From JBBIGV01 sp037447335 (GTDB lineage Bacteria; Bacteroidota; Ignavibacteria; Ignavibacteriales; Ignavibacteriaceae): a stretch of DNA of 64,000 bases. The notes beneath the pieces were generated by a model. That model had not been told where the DNA came from and searched no databases. It was given only the letters and a program-made list of their open reading frames with translations. The translations under genes were made by a program, and so were the position numbers. The stretch spans positions 1 to 64,000 of the forward strand of contig JBBIGV010000005.1 of assembly GCA_037447335.1 (NCBI GenBank), written 5' to 3'. Within the stretch, counting starts at the first letter, position 1. Each line of letters begins with the position of its first letter. Positions 36,911 through 46,704 of this stretch are shown piece after piece.

Positions 36911-37306
36911 TCACAATGACTTTATTGATTGTTTTACTATCATTTTTACAACGAATACGCCTAACAGAACTCCTACAACATTTGCTATCCAATCCAAAAA
37001 CTCGGCAAATCTGCCGGGGATGAACATCTGATGTAATTCATCTAAGGCGCCATATACTACACCAATAATAATCGTCAGGTAATAAGCCCTCAGCTTAGCG
37101 TATGGATATTTATTCTGAAGAAGTAATGTAAAATTAAGCAGAACAGCCAAAATGAAATAAGCAGCAACGTGGATCATTTTGTCACTAATATCAAGCGAAG
37201 GGAGCTCTTCACCGGGTATACTTGTAGCAACAAAAAGTACAATCCAGTAGATTATTAATGGCAGGTAAACTAACCTAAGTTTGTTACGCTCAAGAAACTT
37301 CAGCAA
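36911..37306 (-). CDS. VanZ-like family membrane protein
   Basis: A 131-aa protein with four hydrophobic segments. The motifs SIPGEELPSLDISDKMIHVAAY and ALDELHQMFIPGRFAEFLDWIANVVG are the VanZ-like signature. VanZ confers low-level teicoplanin resistance in one context, but most family members have no known role. It overlaps the nnr gene by 17 bp. Confidence 0.88.
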   Translation of the reverse strand: MLKFLERNKLRLVYLPLIIYWIVLFVATSIPGEELPSLDISDKMIHVAAYFILAVLLNFTLLLQNKYPYAKLRAYYLTIIIGVVYGALDELHQMFIPGRFAEFLDWIANVVGVLLGVFVVKMIVKQSIKSL

Positions 37307-38864
37307 ATGACTTCCTCAAAAAATTTATTGCTGCCGGTAAATTTTTCAGAATGTTCTGAGCTGTATAGCCAAATTCAGTATATTTTCTTAGCAGTAAATC
37401 TGCGGCAAGGCTGTGAAGATAGACAGCAGCAATTACCGCATCCTCTGTATTCTCTTGCATAGACATCATACCAGCTAAAGCACCCGTTAAAACATCACCT
37501 GTTCCAAATTTTGCCATACCGGGATTACCGGAAGTATTTATAAAAACTTCATCGGAAGGCGTAATAATAATGGTGGGTGCGCCTTTAAGGATTAAGATTG
37601 CTCCTGTTTCTTTTACGAATGCCCTTCCGTATAAAAGTAAATCCTTTTTGATCTCATCAGAACTTATACTTATTAATTTCGAAAACTCACCCAAATGAGG
37701 TGTTATAACAAAATTTTTGAGGTTCATCTGTTTATAGATTCCATTCCTGATTGCATAAAGTGCATCCGCATCTAAAACAACTTTTTTATCTGTGCAAAGT
37801 TTCAGAATGTGTTTGATTGCTTGCTGAGTATTTTCACTTCTCCCAAGACCCGGACCAACCGCAATAACATCCGCCCATTTAATCCGATCTTCAATTATAT
37901 TTACACTTGCATCATTCAACTCACCGCTGTTGTTGTCATCGTATTCTTCAACTATTACTTCATCAAGTTTTTTCTGGATAAGATTTCTTATGCTTTTTGG
38001 AAATGCAAGAATCGAAGCGCCGGCTCCAATTTTCATAACAGATTTGGAAGTAAGAACTGCCGCACTCGGTAAACTGCGCGAGCCTGCTATGGTTAAAACT
38101 TTACCGGCAGAATATTTATGAATACTTTTCTTCTTTTCGGGAAGTGATAATAATATATCTTCCGGTTCAACCAGGTATTCTTTAACCTCAAAACGATTGA
38201 AGAATGTCTGATCAATACCGATATCTCCTTTGAATACAGATCCGGAAACCTCACTACCTCCACCGAAGAACAAGCCCTTTTTAAATTCACCGAGTGTGAT
38301 AGTATAATTCGCTTTAAAAGCATTCTGATAGAAGCCCGTATCTGCGTCAAGTCCGGTAGGGATATCAATAGCAACCTTCACAGCCGGAAGCTTATTGACA
38401 TAATCTATAATAGTAGAATAAGGTTTACGCAATAAGCCTTTGGCGCCACTGCCCAGCAGTGCATCAAGAAGCAATTCACATTTAGATAAGACAAACAAAC
38501 TTTTTTGTGAATCGTACTTTTTTATAAGAATGTTTTTATTAGTAACTGACAGATTTGTGAGAATATTAAAGTTAGCTCTGCAATCATCAGAAAAATCATC
38601 AGGCTTACCAATGTAAATCACAACAACCCGCAACCCTCTGTTTGCGAGGTGACGCGCAACTGCGAAGCCGTCCCCGCCGTTATTACCCCTGCCGCATAAT
38701 ATTCCAACCTTGGTAATTCTTTTTTGAGATAAAATTTTTTCACTGAGAATTGAGACAATAGAAAGAGCAGCATTCTCCATCAGTATAATGCCGGGTATGC
38801 CGATATCATTGATGGCATATGAATCTATTGTTCTTACCTGATCAGTACTAAATAGAGGAATCAT
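37290..38864 (-). CDS. nnr: Bifunctional NAD(P)HX epimerase / ADP-dependent NAD(P)HX dehydratase
   Basis: A 524-aa repair enzyme for hydrated NAD(P)H. The N-terminal YjeF epimerase domain (about 1-215) has GRGNNGGDGFAVARHL and DIPTGLDADTG. The C-terminal dehydratase (about 235-510) is a ribokinase-like fold with VLDADALYAI and the ADP-site GTGDVLTGALAGMM. Both active regions look intact. It lies 43 bp downstream of nuoN, with a 22-bp palindrome between them. Confidence 0.94.
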   Translation of the reverse strand: MIPLFSTDQVRTIDSYAINDIGIPGIILMENAALSIVSILSEKILSQKRITKVGILCGRGNNGGDGFAVARHLANRGLRVVVIYIGKPDDFSDDCRANFNILTNLSVTNKNILIKKYDSQKSLFVLSKCELLLDALLGSGAKGLLRKPYSTIIDYVNKLPAVKVAIDIPTGLDADTGFYQNAFKANYTITLGEFKKGLFFGGGSEVSGSVFKGDIGIDQTFFNRFEVKEYLVEPEDILLSLPEKKKSIHKYSAGKVLTIAGSRSLPSAAVLTSKSVMKIGAGASILAFPKSIRNLIQKKLDEVIVEEYDDNNSGELNDASVNIIEDRIKWADVIAVGPGLGRSENTQQAIKHILKLCTDKKVVLDADALYAIRNGIYKQMNLKNFVITPHLGEFSKLISISSDEIKKDLLLYGRAFVKETGAILILKGAPTIIITPSDEVFINTSGNPGMAKFGTGDVLTGALAGMMSMQENTEDAVIAAVYLHSLAADLLLRKYTEFGYTAQNILKNLPAAINFLRKSFAEVS

Positions 38865-38878
38865 AACCCGCTCGGACT

Positions 38879-38900
38879 ATGACGGAAATATTTCCGTCAT
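38879..38900. repeat. 22-bp perfect palindrome between nuoN and nnr
   Basis: ATGACGGAAATATTTCCGTCAT reads the same on both strands. It lies in the 43-bp gap between the nuoN stop and the nnr start. It may be a processing or termination hairpin that lowers expression of the genes after the nuo block, or a dimeric-protein site. Confidence 0.55.
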
Positions 38901-38907
38901 TAAAAGA

Positions 38908-40335
38908 TTATAAGTAAGATGTTATTAATTCAATTACAGAACCGGGAAGTATACCCATAATTATAACCAATAAAACAGAAATGATAACTGCAAGTAATCC
39001 CGGGCTGCTTTCCTGAAGTGAAAGCTCTGAGTTTGCTTCTCTGAAATACATCAGAACAACTATTCTTAAATAGAAGTAAACACTTATTACACTGGATACA
39101 ACACCGACTATTGCAAGCCATGTCATTTCAGCTTTAACAGCGGCAATAAAAACATAATACTTGCCGAAGAATCCTGCAAACGGCGGTATTCCTGCAAGTG
39201 AAAACATAAATATAGAAAGGAGTGCCGCCAGCATCGGTTTTTTTGAAGCCAGCCCGCTGTAAGAGTTAATGTTAAGATTTGTCTCGTTTTCACCTTCAAT
39301 CAGCGAAACAATTCCAAAGGCTCCCAGATTCATAAAAGTATAAGCTGCAAGATAGAAAATGATTCCAGCTATACCCTCAGCAGTCCCTGCCGCAAGACCA
39401 ATTGTCATATAGCCGGCGTGAGAAATGGATGAGTAGGCAAGCATTCGCTTAATATCATCCTGTGCAATAGCCACAATGCTTCCGAACAGCATGGACAAGA
39501 CAGCAATAACAGCAAGATATGGCGCAAAAACATTATCAGCGAGGTTGGAATAAATCGCAACGAAGGTAGCAATTATTGCGCTGAATGCGGCAGCCTTACC
39601 TCCTGTAGAAAATAATGCAGCAACGGTTGTTGAAGAACCCTGATAAACATCGGGGACCCACATATGAAATGGAAATGCTGCGATCTTAAATGAAAACCCA
39701 ACCAGAAATAACAGCATACCTGCAACAAAAAGCACATCACCGGTTAATTCACCGAAACGTGATGTTAAAACTTCGAGTGAAGTTGTATGAACACTTCCGT
39801 ATATAAGCGCTATTCCGTAAACAATAAATCCGGTGGCAAAAGCACCCAGCATAAAATATTTTAATGAGGCTTCGTTTGCTGTAAGTCTTTTTCTGTTTAT
39901 ACCTGCCAGCACATAAAATGCAATCGACATGACTTCCAATCCAAGAAATATCGTAAAGAGATCCTTTGCTGCTGCCATCAGCATCATTCCGAGTACGGAG
40001 GATTGCAGCAGAATATAGAACTCACCGTAATTGGTGCCGTACTTCCTTATATAATCTACAGAAAGAAGTGTAACGAGCGCAGCTCCAAAATTGAATATGA
40101 AGTGAAAAATATTTGCATTACCTCCGGTAACAAGCATATTCTGAAGCACGACTGATACAGAGCTTACAGTCCACAATGAATAAAAAGCAACGGACATGAA
40201 CAGCAGCACCGAAAACCAAGGAAGTATAGTTTTACTCTTGCCGGAATACATCTCGATGGTTACTGAGATTAATATACCCGCCCCGAGTATAATAAACGGG
40301 AGTACGTTATAAAATTCCTGGATGTTATTGAACAT
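38908..40335 (-). CDS. nuoN: NADH-quinone oxidoreductase subunit N
   Basis: A 475-aa membrane subunit with about 14 helices, one of the three antiporter-like proton-pumping subunits of Complex I. It has AAAKDLFTIFLGLEVMSIAFYVLAG with the key Glu in TM5, and the conserved Lys region in AFPFHMWVPDVYQGSSTTV. It is the last nuo gene of the block. It is separated from nuoM by an antiporter and a small unknown gene. Confidence 0.95.
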   Translation of the reverse strand: MFNNIQEFYNVLPFIILGAGILISVTIEMYSGKSKTILPWFSVLLFMSVAFYSLWTVSSVSVVLQNMLVTGGNANIFHFIFNFGAALVTLLSVDYIRKYGTNYGEFYILLQSSVLGMMLMAAAKDLFTIFLGLEVMSIAFYVLAGINRKRLTANEASLKYFMLGAFATGFIVYGIALIYGSVHTTSLEVLTSRFGELTGDVLFVAGMLLFLVGFSFKIAAFPFHMWVPDVYQGSSTTVAALFSTGGKAAAFSAIIATFVAIYSNLADNVFAPYLAVIAVLSMLFGSIVAIAQDDIKRMLAYSSISHAGYMTIGLAAGTAEGIAGIIFYLAAYTFMNLGAFGIVSLIEGENETNLNINSYSGLASKKPMLAALLSIFMFSLAGIPPFAGFFGKYYVFIAAVKAEMTWLAIVGVVSSVISVYFYLRIVVLMYFREANSELSLQESSPGLLAVIISVLLVIIMGILPGSVIELITSYL

Positions 40336-40337
40336 AT

Positions 40338-40703
40338 TTATTCGATAAATAAAATGTCTTCTGTTATTTTTTCTATTCTTACTTTATGTGCATCTTCAAG
40401 ATAAAGTGCAATCTTTTCATGAGTTTCAGGGTTAAAAATATCTTTTCCTTCTTCAACTAATATCATTTTAATGTTTTCAAATTCAGAAACTGTGTTCATA
40501 AGATCTTTGTATTTGAGAAAATATATCTCCATAAAATTATTTTTACAGGATATTTCCACTTCTTTAGAATCATTACTGAAATCGGTAATAATATTATCAT
40601 CAATAACTATTTTAAGAATGTGTGCATGAAACGGAAGCAGCAGCCTGTTGCCGTAGTGCAGCCCGTTTATTTTATTTTCAACGGCATCATTTATCGAATT
40701 CAT
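40338..40703 (-). CDS. Small protein of unknown function between the antiporter and nuoN
   Basis: I do not recognise this 121-aa soluble, acidic protein. It has no signal peptide or membrane segment. Its spacing (3 bp from the antiporter, 2 bp from nuoN) shows that it is part of the nuo transcription unit. Its location suggests a role with the antiporter or Complex I arm, but nothing in the sequence shows this directly. Confidence 0.7.
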   Translation of the reverse strand: MNSINDAVENKINGLHYGNRLLLPFHAHILKIVIDDNIITDFSNDSKEVEISCKNNFMEIYFLKYKDLMNTVSEFENIKMILVEEGKDIFNPETHEKIALYLEDAHKVRIEKITEDILFIE

Positions 40704-40706
40704 ATA

Positions 40707-42134
40707 TCAAACTTCTCCATAAAAGAAAATCAGCCAGACCAATACAAATATCGGCAAAAGAACAGGGATCGCATATTTGAAAAGGAAACCAAAAAAAGTA
40801 GGCATTTTAATTCCTGCTCTTTCAGAAATGGATTTAACCATAAAGTTTGGTCCATTGCCAATATAAGTCATAGCGCCAAAGAACACAGCAGCAACAGATA
40901 TTGCTGTAAGATAGACCGGATGTTCAAGTTCAAACTTAAGAACTTCCAGCTTATTATTTATATCAAGATCAAACTTACCCATTTCAGCGCTGAGGAAATT
41001 AAGGTAAGTTGGTGCATTATCAAGAAACGCAGAAAGGGCACCGGTTACCCAGTAAAATACACTGGGTGTTAACTCTTTACCATTCATCTTTGCCTCGTAT
41101 GCAATCAGTTGAAGAGCTGGTATCATCGTTGCAAAAATTCCTACAAAAAGAAACGCAACTTCCTTAATTGGTTCAAAATCAAATTCATTCGATTTAAGAA
41201 TTTGCTTATCTGCAGTGCGGTATGCGATTATTACCATTGAAAACATTATTATTTCGCGTAGACCAAACGGAAGCGGATGAAAATCCGGTACCCAGCTCAT
41301 TATGTTGGGGTCCACAAAAACAGAAACAACTATTATCAGCAGGTAAATAACATTCCTTATGCCTTTAAATTCGATGGTGTTGCTGTAAGTTCTCTGAACA
41401 TCTTCAGCTATAGTGTTCCTGCTGTCAATTATATAAAATATCAAAACAATCAAGAGTATAACCGGCAGCCATATATACCACACATGCTCAACTACCCAGA
41501 AAAACTCTACTCCTCTTAAAAAACCGAGAAACAGGGGCGGATCACCAATCGGAGTCAGAGCGCCGCCGATATTACTTATTATAAAAATAAAGAAAACAAT
41601 ATGATAAGGTTTTATTCTGTCTTTATTCAGTTTGATAAATGGTCTTATCAGCAGCATTGAGGCGCCGGTAGTTCCTATAATGTTTGCAATTACTCCTCCA
41701 AATAATAAGAGAATTACATTTAACATCGGGGTTGCTTTACGATCAACCTTTATAAGAATACCGCCGGATGCAGCAAACAAAGAACTCAACAATGCAATAA
41801 ATGAAAGATACTCTGCAAGTGTATGAAATAAACTTCCTGTATCATTTATTACAAATAAATAATACAGAACCGTTATCATACCCAAAAAAATTGCAATCTT
41901 CGGGTAGTGATGTTCCCAGAAATGCCTGAACAGAAGCGGACCGGTTGCAATCATTATCAGCAGCACAATGAATGGAAGCATCATTAAAGGATCCGGGAGA
42001 GTTAATGAGCTTTCAATACCGCTGACTGCTGAAATGCTTTCAGTGTACGATGTTGTTTCTGCAATTGAATCAGTATTTACAAAGAACGTGCAGATTATAA
42101 TGCGGCATAAAGTCAAGAAAAACCTACTTAGCAT
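40707..42134 (-). CDS. Na+/H+ antiporter (NhaD/UIT-like, citrate-transporter-like domain)
   Basis: A 475-aa inner-membrane protein with a leading hydrophobic segment and about 11 further helices. Motifs such as IIGTTGASMLLIRPF, SNIGGALTPIGDPPLFLGF and FLDNAPTYLNFL match the ion transporter (NhaD-like) superfamily. It should exchange Na+ for H+. It lies between nuoM (7 bp) and a small unknown gene, within the nuoJKLMN block. This placement suggests coupling of respiratory proton pumping to sodium homeostasis; that is inference. Confidence 0.88.
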   Translation of the reverse strand: MLSRFFLTLCRIIICTFFVNTDSIAETTSYTESISAVSGIESSLTLPDPLMMLPFIVLLIMIATGPLLFRHFWEHHYPKIAIFLGMITVLYYLFVINDTGSLFHTLAEYLSFIALLSSLFAASGGILIKVDRKATPMLNVILLLFGGVIANIIGTTGASMLLIRPFIKLNKDRIKPYHIVFFIFIISNIGGALTPIGDPPLFLGFLRGVEFFWVVEHVWYIWLPVILLIVLIFYIIDSRNTIAEDVQRTYSNTIEFKGIRNVIYLLIIVVSVFVDPNIMSWVPDFHPLPFGLREIIMFSMVIIAYRTADKQILKSNEFDFEPIKEVAFLFVGIFATMIPALQLIAYEAKMNGKELTPSVFYWVTGALSAFLDNAPTYLNFLSAEMGKFDLDINNKLEVLKFELEHPVYLTAISVAAVFFGAMTYIGNGPNFMVKSISERAGIKMPTFFGFLFKYAIPVLLPIFVLVWLIFFYGEV

Positions 42135-42141
42135 ATATGCC

Positions 42142-43665
42142 TTATTTGAACTCAGCTTTCTGAATTGTGTGAATGTATTCGATAACTTTCTGCGTTGATT
42201 TTTCGGACACTTTAAGGAAAGTGCCGGGATAAATTCCTATCCATACAATAAACACAAAAATCGGCAGCAGGACTATGTGCTCTCTGCTGTCCATATCTTT
42301 TAAACCATTCATCTTCGGATTTGTAACTTCGCCAAATACAACTCTCTGATACATCCACAGAAGATATACTGCAGCAAAGATTACACCTGTTGCTGCAAAA
42401 ACTGTGTACCACCAGCTATCAAGTACGGCTGATTTGAATGATCCTGTCAGAATCAAAAACTCTCCGATAAATCCATTTAAACCGGGCAATCCGATGGAGG
42501 ATAAACTTGCAATCATCAATGCCACACAATAAACAGGTACGATCTTAGCAAGCCCGCCATATTCGGCGATTTCGCGTGTATGGGTTCTTTCATAAATAAT
42601 TCCAACTAACAGGAATAATGCGCCTGTTGATAAGCCATGATTTACCATCTGAATAATTGCACCCTGTATAGATTCTTCATTCATTGCAAAAATTCCGAGC
42701 ACTACAAAACCAAGGTGCGACACGGATGAATAAGCAACCAGCTTCTTCATATCTGTCTGAACCATTGCTACCAGAGCGCCGTAAATTATTCCTATTATTG
42801 CAAGCACAGATATTGCCGGTGCAAAATCAATTGATGCCTGCGGAAATAACGGCAGACAAAATCTTATTAAGCCATACGTTCCCATTTTAAGGAGAACACC
42901 AGCCAGAATAACGCTTCCTGCTGTCGGAGCCTCAACGTGTGCATCCGGCAGCCAGGTATGGAACGGGAATAAAGGTACCTTTATTGCAAAACTAAAAGCG
43001 AATGCTGCAAACATCCAGGCTTGAATCGTACCAGGCACATCAGGACCTATGCTGTATAACTCCACCAAGTCAGTTGAAAAATAACCTAATGGTGTTGAGG
43101 CATACACAGCAAGCCAGATAATTGCAACAAGCATCAGTAAGCTGCCGAACATCGTATAAATAAAGAACTTTATTGATGCATAAATTCGCTGCATTCCTCC
43201 CCATATACCAATTATAAAATACATCGGGATAAGCATGGCTTCCCAGAATATATAGAACAGGAACAAGTCCAGCGAAACGAATACTCCAAGCATTCCAACT
43301 TCGAGCATCAGCATGAAGAAAGTAAACTCTTTAACTTTTGATTCAATGCTCTTCCAGCTTGAAAGCAGCGTTAGTGGTGTGATGAAAGTGGTTAGCAATA
43401 CCAGAAGCAGAGACATTCCATCAATGCCTACATAATAGCTTATGTTGAGATTCTCAATCCATGAAATTCTCTGGGTTAATTGGAATCCGCCATTATCCGG
43501 ATCGAACCGGAAGTAAATTATCAGTGATAAAACGAATGCAGCTAACGAAATAACAAGACCGGAGTAGCGGATCAGGTTTTCTTTTTCCTTATTAATGAAA
43601 AGCAGCAGAACACCGCCCGCGAGCGGTATAAGAAGCAGATACGATATGAGGTAATTGTTTTCCAT
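42142..43665 (-). CDS. nuoM: NADH-quinone oxidoreductase subunit M
   Basis: A 507-aa antiporter-like Complex I subunit with 14 helices. It contains LFYIFWEAMLIPMYFIIGIW with the conserved Glu, and KVPLFPFHTWLPDAHVEAPT with the Lys/His channel residues. The order nuoL-nuoM is normal, and the gene is 1 bp from nuoL. Confidence 0.97.
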   Translation of the reverse strand: MENNYLISYLLLIPLAGGVLLLFINKEKENLIRYSGLVISLAAFVLSLIIYFRFDPDNGGFQLTQRISWIENLNISYYVGIDGMSLLLVLLTTFITPLTLLSSWKSIESKVKEFTFFMLMLEVGMLGVFVSLDLFLFYIFWEAMLIPMYFIIGIWGGMQRIYASIKFFIYTMFGSLLMLVAIIWLAVYASTPLGYFSTDLVELYSIGPDVPGTIQAWMFAAFAFSFAIKVPLFPFHTWLPDAHVEAPTAGSVILAGVLLKMGTYGLIRFCLPLFPQASIDFAPAISVLAIIGIIYGALVAMVQTDMKKLVAYSSVSHLGFVVLGIFAMNEESIQGAIIQMVNHGLSTGALFLLVGIIYERTHTREIAEYGGLAKIVPVYCVALMIASLSSIGLPGLNGFIGEFLILTGSFKSAVLDSWWYTVFAATGVIFAAVYLLWMYQRVVFGEVTNPKMNGLKDMDSREHIVLLPIFVFIVWIGIYPGTFLKVSEKSTQKVIEYIHTIQKAEFK

Positions 43666-43666
43666 T

Positions 43667-45625
43667 TTATAAACTCAGTATGATCCAGAATAATGCAATA
43701 ACAATACCCAGCATCATCACTATTGCATAAAGCTGAGCAACACCGGTTTGAATTTTTCTCATTTGCAGAGCTGCGGCTTCTACCAATCTTCCGGTGGCGT
43801 TCACCAGCCCATCAATTATCCTGTTATCTGAAATCTTCCAGAGCACTTTGTCCGATCCTTTAACAATCGGATTGACGATAGCTGCATCATAAATCTCATC
43901 AACAAAATATTTATTCCATAACAGGTTATAGAAACCTTTAAATCTCTTTGCGGTTTTTTCGGCAATATCAGGATGATTCAGATAAATGTGACGCGCCAAC
44001 AGAATTGAAATAACAGCCCCGGCAACGGAGATCGACATCAGAAGTATTTCTTCAAAGTGCGAATGCATTCCAAAAAAGTTCAGCTTCTTGTCAGCATCTT
44101 TAAATATTGGCGCAAGCCAGTTGTGGAATTGATTTCCGTGATCACCGGAAAATACTTCCGGTATTCCGATAAAACCACCAATAGCTGATAAAACTGCAAG
44201 TATAATCAATGGTATCGTCATAACTTTTGGCGATTCATGCGGATGTTTATCATGCCCGGCTGAAGAGTCTCTTCGAAGAAATCTGGGATTACCTTCAAAA
44301 GTAAGAATAAATAAACGGAACATATAAAATGCAGTTAGGAGCGCTGTTAACGCACCGATAAGCCAAAACGCAAAATTTCCATGTATATAAGAATACCAAA
44401 GTATTTCATCTTTACTGAAGAATCCCGATAGCGGTGGAATACCCGAAATTGCAAAAGCTGCTATAAGAAATGTAATATAGGTCTGCGGCATGTATTTCTT
44501 CAAGCCGCCATAATTCTGAATGTCCTGTTCTTCATGCATAGCATGGATAACAGAACCGGCGCCTAAAAACAAAAGCGCTTTGAAAAACGCATGGGTCATA
44601 ACGTGAAATATTCCTGCTGAAAAAGCGCCTACTCCAAGTGCAAGGAACATATATCCCAACTGACTTACTGTTGAGTAAGCCAAAACTTTTTTAATATCAT
44701 TCTGAACAAAACCGATTGTTGCAGCAAATATTGCAGTCAACGCACCGATTATTGCAACAACAAGAAGTATGACCGGTGCCGATGCAAAAAGAACAGAACA
44801 GCGTGCAACCATATAAACACCCGCAGTAACCATTGTTGCTGCATGTATAAGCGCGGATACCGGTGTTGGACCTGCCATTGCATCCGGCAGCCAAACATAA
44901 AGTGGTATCTGAGCAGATTTGCCAACAGCGCCAATGAACAGGAACAGCGCTATTAAATCGAATGTACCTTCAGGGATATTAAAGATATTTGCTTTTAAGA
45001 ACACTTCACTAAAGTTCAGGCTATCGAATGTCAGATAGATAAGGAACATACCCAGCAGGAAGCCGAAGTCGCCTATTCTGTTAACAACAAATGCTTTCTT
45101 TGCTGCATCTGAGGTAGTGCTTTTTTCAAATTTTCTGTCGTACCAAAAACCAATCAATAAATAAGAACATAACCCGACACCCTCCCATCCAAGGAAGAGA
45201 AGGAGAAAATTATCAGCAAGTATCAGGTTCATCATTGCAAATATGAACAGGTTCATATATGAAAAGAATCTCCAGAAACTTTTATCCCCGTGCATATATC
45301 CTATTGAATAAACATGAATTATGAATCCCACGCCTGTTACTATCAACGCCATAACAAGAGATAGTTGGTCTATCTGGTAACCAAAACTGACGTTTATCCC
45401 GGCAACATTAAGCCACGTAAATAAGTTAATGATCGTTTGACGCTGTTCTTCCGGAAGAGATAAAGTTTCAAATAAGGCAAGTAAAGAAATAATAAAGGAT
45501 ATGCCTATTACGCCGCTGCCGATGGTACCAATAACGGCTTCATTTTTAATCCTGCTGCCAAATAAACCATTAATCAGAAATCCGGTTAAAGGCAGGATAA
45601 TCGTTAAATACATTAAGTCAATCAT
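43667..45625 (-). CDS. nuoL: NADH-quinone oxidoreductase subunit L
   Basis: A 652-aa antiporter-like subunit with about 15 helices and the long C-terminal lateral helix that runs along the membrane arm. Conserved blocks are LFLGWEGVGLCSYLLIGFWY, AQIPLYVWLPDAMAGPTPVSA and LAYSTVSQLGYMF. It is intact and of usual length (about 610-650 aa). A 151-bp non-coding gap separates it from nuoK. Confidence 0.97.
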   Translation of the reverse strand: MIDLMYLTIILPLTGFLINGLFGSRIKNEAVIGTIGSGVIGISFIISLLALFETLSLPEEQRQTIINLFTWLNVAGINVSFGYQIDQLSLVMALIVTGVGFIIHVYSIGYMHGDKSFWRFFSYMNLFIFAMMNLILADNFLLLFLGWEGVGLCSYLLIGFWYDRKFEKSTTSDAAKKAFVVNRIGDFGFLLGMFLIYLTFDSLNFSEVFLKANIFNIPEGTFDLIALFLFIGAVGKSAQIPLYVWLPDAMAGPTPVSALIHAATMVTAGVYMVARCSVLFASAPVILLVVAIIGALTAIFAATIGFVQNDIKKVLAYSTVSQLGYMFLALGVGAFSAGIFHVMTHAFFKALLFLGAGSVIHAMHEEQDIQNYGGLKKYMPQTYITFLIAAFAISGIPPLSGFFSKDEILWYSYIHGNFAFWLIGALTALLTAFYMFRLFILTFEGNPRFLRRDSSAGHDKHPHESPKVMTIPLIILAVLSAIGGFIGIPEVFSGDHGNQFHNWLAPIFKDADKKLNFFGMHSHFEEILLMSISVAGAVISILLARHIYLNHPDIAEKTAKRFKGFYNLLWNKYFVDEIYDAAIVNPIVKGSDKVLWKISDNRIIDGLVNATGRLVEAAALQMRKIQTGVAQLYAIVMMLGIVIALFWIILSL

Positions 45626-45776
45626 AAAAACCAGCCCCTATCCTTCTCCCCCCAAAGGGGAGAGTGATTGAAATAATGCTGTCTTCCATAATTAATAAAT
45701 TTTTCTTATCAATCATTTAAATTCTTATTTAATTATTCTTCCCTTCTTACCTCCCCCTTATGGGACGATAGAGGGG
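45626..45776. repeat. Intergenic palindromic element inserted between nuoL and nuoK
   Basis: The gap between the nuoK stop and the nuoL start holds CTCCCCCCAAAGGGGAG, a hairpin, and its outer ends are also complementary (AGCCCCTAT near 45633 and ATAGAGGGGCT near 45769, one base off). The nuoK stop codon lies at the edge of the element. The other intra-block spacings are 1-7 bp, so this is an insertion into an otherwise compact operon. It may change the relative expression of nuoK and nuoL. Confidence 0.6.
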
Positions 45777-46082
45777 CTACCATTTCAGAATATTTATTTC
45801 ATCAATATTGATTGAAAGCTTGTTCCTGAAAATAGCTATAATTATTGCAAGTCCTACAGCAGCTTCTGCAGCCGCAACAGCCATTACGAAAAACACAAAT
45901 AATTGCCCTATGGAATTTCCAAGGTAAGAGGAGTAAGCGACTAAAGTAAGATTTGCAGAATTAAGCATAAGTTCGATGCACATAAATACTACAATGGCAT
46001 TGCGGCGAATTAAAACACCTGTAACACCAATAATGAACATGAATGCGCTTAATACGAGATAATACTCAATCGGTATCTGCAT
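45777..46082 (-). CDS. nuoK: NADH-quinone oxidoreductase subunit K
   Basis: A 101-aa protein with three helices. The block VFMCIELMLNSANLTLVA carries the conserved Glu of TM2, and the second conserved Glu lies in AAEAAVGLAI. It forms part of the proton path in the Complex I membrane arm. It is 3 bp from nuoJ. Confidence 0.97.
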   Translation of the reverse strand: MQIPIEYYLVLSAFMFIIGVTGVLIRRNAIVVFMCIELMLNSANLTLVAYSSYLGNSIGQLFVFFVMAVAAAEAAVGLAIIIAIFRNKLSINIDEINILKW

Positions 46083-46085
46083 AGG

Positions 46086-46601
46086 TTATTCAAATTTTTT
46101 CTTAGCTAAAACAACCGCACCAATCGTAGCTGCAAGAAGCAGAATGCCGGCTGCCTGGAAAGGAACGATGTAATTTGTATAAAGTTCTCTGCCAATCTGT
46201 TCAATGGTTCCCGCCTGAACGCTTGCAGCAACATCAGGGCTCAGGTTATCCGGCGGCGTTCCGATAAATATAAGGTATGCGATTTGCAAAAAAACCATTA
46301 CAGCAATTCCTACCGCAAATACTTTAATTACCGGATTAACTTTAAGAATTTTCCTTTCCTGTTCAGGCAGCAAAAGCATAAGCACAAAAAGGAATAAAAC
46401 CATAATAGCCCCCGCATATACAATCACCTGCGCAACTGCAATAAATTGTGCATTAAGCAGAAGATATAATCCGGCGAGTGAAGCTAAATTAACAATAAGG
46501 AATAATGCCGATATGACAGGATTTCGCCTCGTAATTACAAGAACTGCAGATACAGAGGCTATGGCTCCAAAAAAAATGAATAGTGAGATTTCAAGTGTCA
46601 T
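46086..46601 (-). CDS. nuoJ: NADH-quinone oxidoreductase subunit J
   Basis: A 171-aa subunit with five helices. The block AVAQVIVYAGAIMVLFLFVLML is the family signature that contains the pi-bulge helix TM3. It is the first nuo gene here. The genes for subunits A to I are not in the window, and asnS lies immediately upstream on the same strand. Confidence 0.96.
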   Translation of the reverse strand: MTLEISLFIFFGAIASVSAVLVITRRNPVISALFLIVNLASLAGLYLLLNAQFIAVAQVIVYAGAIMVLFLFVLMLLLPEQERKILKVNPVIKVFAVGIAVMVFLQIAYLIFIGTPPDNLSPDVAASVQAGTIEQIGRELYTNYIVPFQAAGILLLAATIGAVVLAKKKFE

Positions 46602-46704
46602 AAAATTATTCAGATTCTAACGGCAAAACCACCTGTTAAATTTAAATTCCAAAAAAAAGAATAAAATTTTCTGATAATTACTATTATTTGATCAACTTTA
46701 TTAA

